Shown here: piece after piece, positions 18,447 through 18,789 of the stretch
How the letters are laid out: the number at the start of each line of letters is the position of its first letter
Position numbering within the stretch: position 1 is the stretch's first letter
Origin: Mycoemilia scoparia
Lineage: Eukaryota > Kickxellomycota > Kickxellomycetes > Kickxellales > Kickxellaceae
Assembly (NCBI GenBank): GCA_027575805.1
Contig: JANBPU010000297.1
Location: forward strand, 1-18,789
DNA length: 18,789 bases
Direction of reading: 5' to 3'
Notes under the pieces: model-generated
The model's database searches: none
Seen by the model: only the letters and a program-made list of their open reading frames with translations
Told to the model about the DNA's origin: nothing
Made by a program: the position numbers and the translations under genes

Positions 18447-18757
18447 TCAAGCCCAAAGTGGTTGGTAAATACGAGCTCCAAACTGCTTGGTCCTGTTACC
18501 CCCCATTATGCTCGAATTCTCACAAATGCGTTACGAATACATGTTTGTTGTCTTTCAAACCAATGTATTGCAAAGTAAGGTTGCCCAGGCATTTCTCACT
18601 GTAGCACGGCTTTCTTGACCTTTTTCTTCTATGTCAGATTATTAAAATAGTACATGCCTTGCCAAGCAATAATAGTCCGACGGAGCCGCTCCTTGGGGGA
18701 CATTTGAAAATGTTCACCCATAAGCTTTACTTATTCAATGGTGTTAATAGCGTATTG

Positions 18758-18779
18758 TTTTATACCCCACACAGTGTGG
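18758..18779 (-). promoter_or_regulatory. TATAAAA with adjacent inverted repeat at right edge
   Basis: The minus strand reads TATAAAA (18764-18758), directly downstream of CCACAC-T-GTGTGG (18779-18767), a perfect 6 bp inverted repeat around one base. A minus-strand ATG at 18721 begins only 30 codons, so no gene can be assigned. Confidence 0.25.
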
Positions 18780-18789
18780 TTATGATTTA

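Larger units (their letters stand above)
17857..18789. other. CYK3 upstream region, no convincing gene
   Basis: No open frame here reaches 60 codons. The part next to CYK3 (17857 to about 18060) is AT-rich and includes a TATATTTA-like site on the minus strand near 18021-18028. A TG-rich simple repeat lies at about 18243-18268. A less AT-rich island at about 18360-18500 carries cell-cycle-box-like and CCAAT elements. At the right edge a TATAAAA on the minus strand (18764-18758) lies next to a short perfect inverted repeat. A further gene probably lies beyond the edge. Confidence 0.55.

Overview
This window is nuclear DNA of a fungus that uses the standard genetic code (CTG codons fall on conserved leucines, for example in the first nucleotide-binding domain of the transporter). 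The genes are long and nearly intron-free. The single well-supported intron is short (96 nt), with a GTAAGT donor, a CTAAC branch site and a TTAG acceptor. An SH3 plus transglutaminase-like cytokinesis protein, a full-length PDR-type drug pump and MON2 all fit fungi. The unusually large MON2 and the sparse introns suggest an intron-poor, possibly early-diverging lineage. That placement is inference; I cannot name a species.

Layout from left to right: (1) 1-1084 is non-coding, with five copies of a CCCACATG-type motif and a TATA stretch about 100 bp before the first gene. (2) 1085-5746 (+) is a full-length PDR/ABCG pump of 1553 aa, without introns. (3) 5747-6028 is a short gap between convergent genes. 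On the minus strand it holds a 58-codon in-frame continuation of the next gene beyond its TAG stop. (4) 6029-12484 (-) is MON2, 2151 aa, without introns. (5) 12485-14034 is a 1.55 kb gap with a poly(A) signal for the gene to its right and a weak candidate spliced mini-gene. (6) 14035-17856 (-) is CYK3, 1241 aa, in two exons: SH3 domain, long disordered linker, and a transglutaminase-like domain that lacks its catalytic cysteine. (7) 17857-18789 is the CYK3 upstream region, with cell-cycle-box-like and CCAAT-box sites and a TATA plus inverted repeat at the right edge.

The three genes are independent eukaryotic transcription units and not an operon. Two of them act in membrane traffic and division (MON2 at the Golgi/endosome, CYK3 at the division site), and the third is a plasma-membrane efflux pump. 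I found no mobile element, CRISPR array, tRNA or rRNA. I see no convincing new multi-gene system. The most unusual points are the MON2 continuation past its stop, possible intron retention giving an SH3-only CYK3 product, and the regulatory motif clusters.
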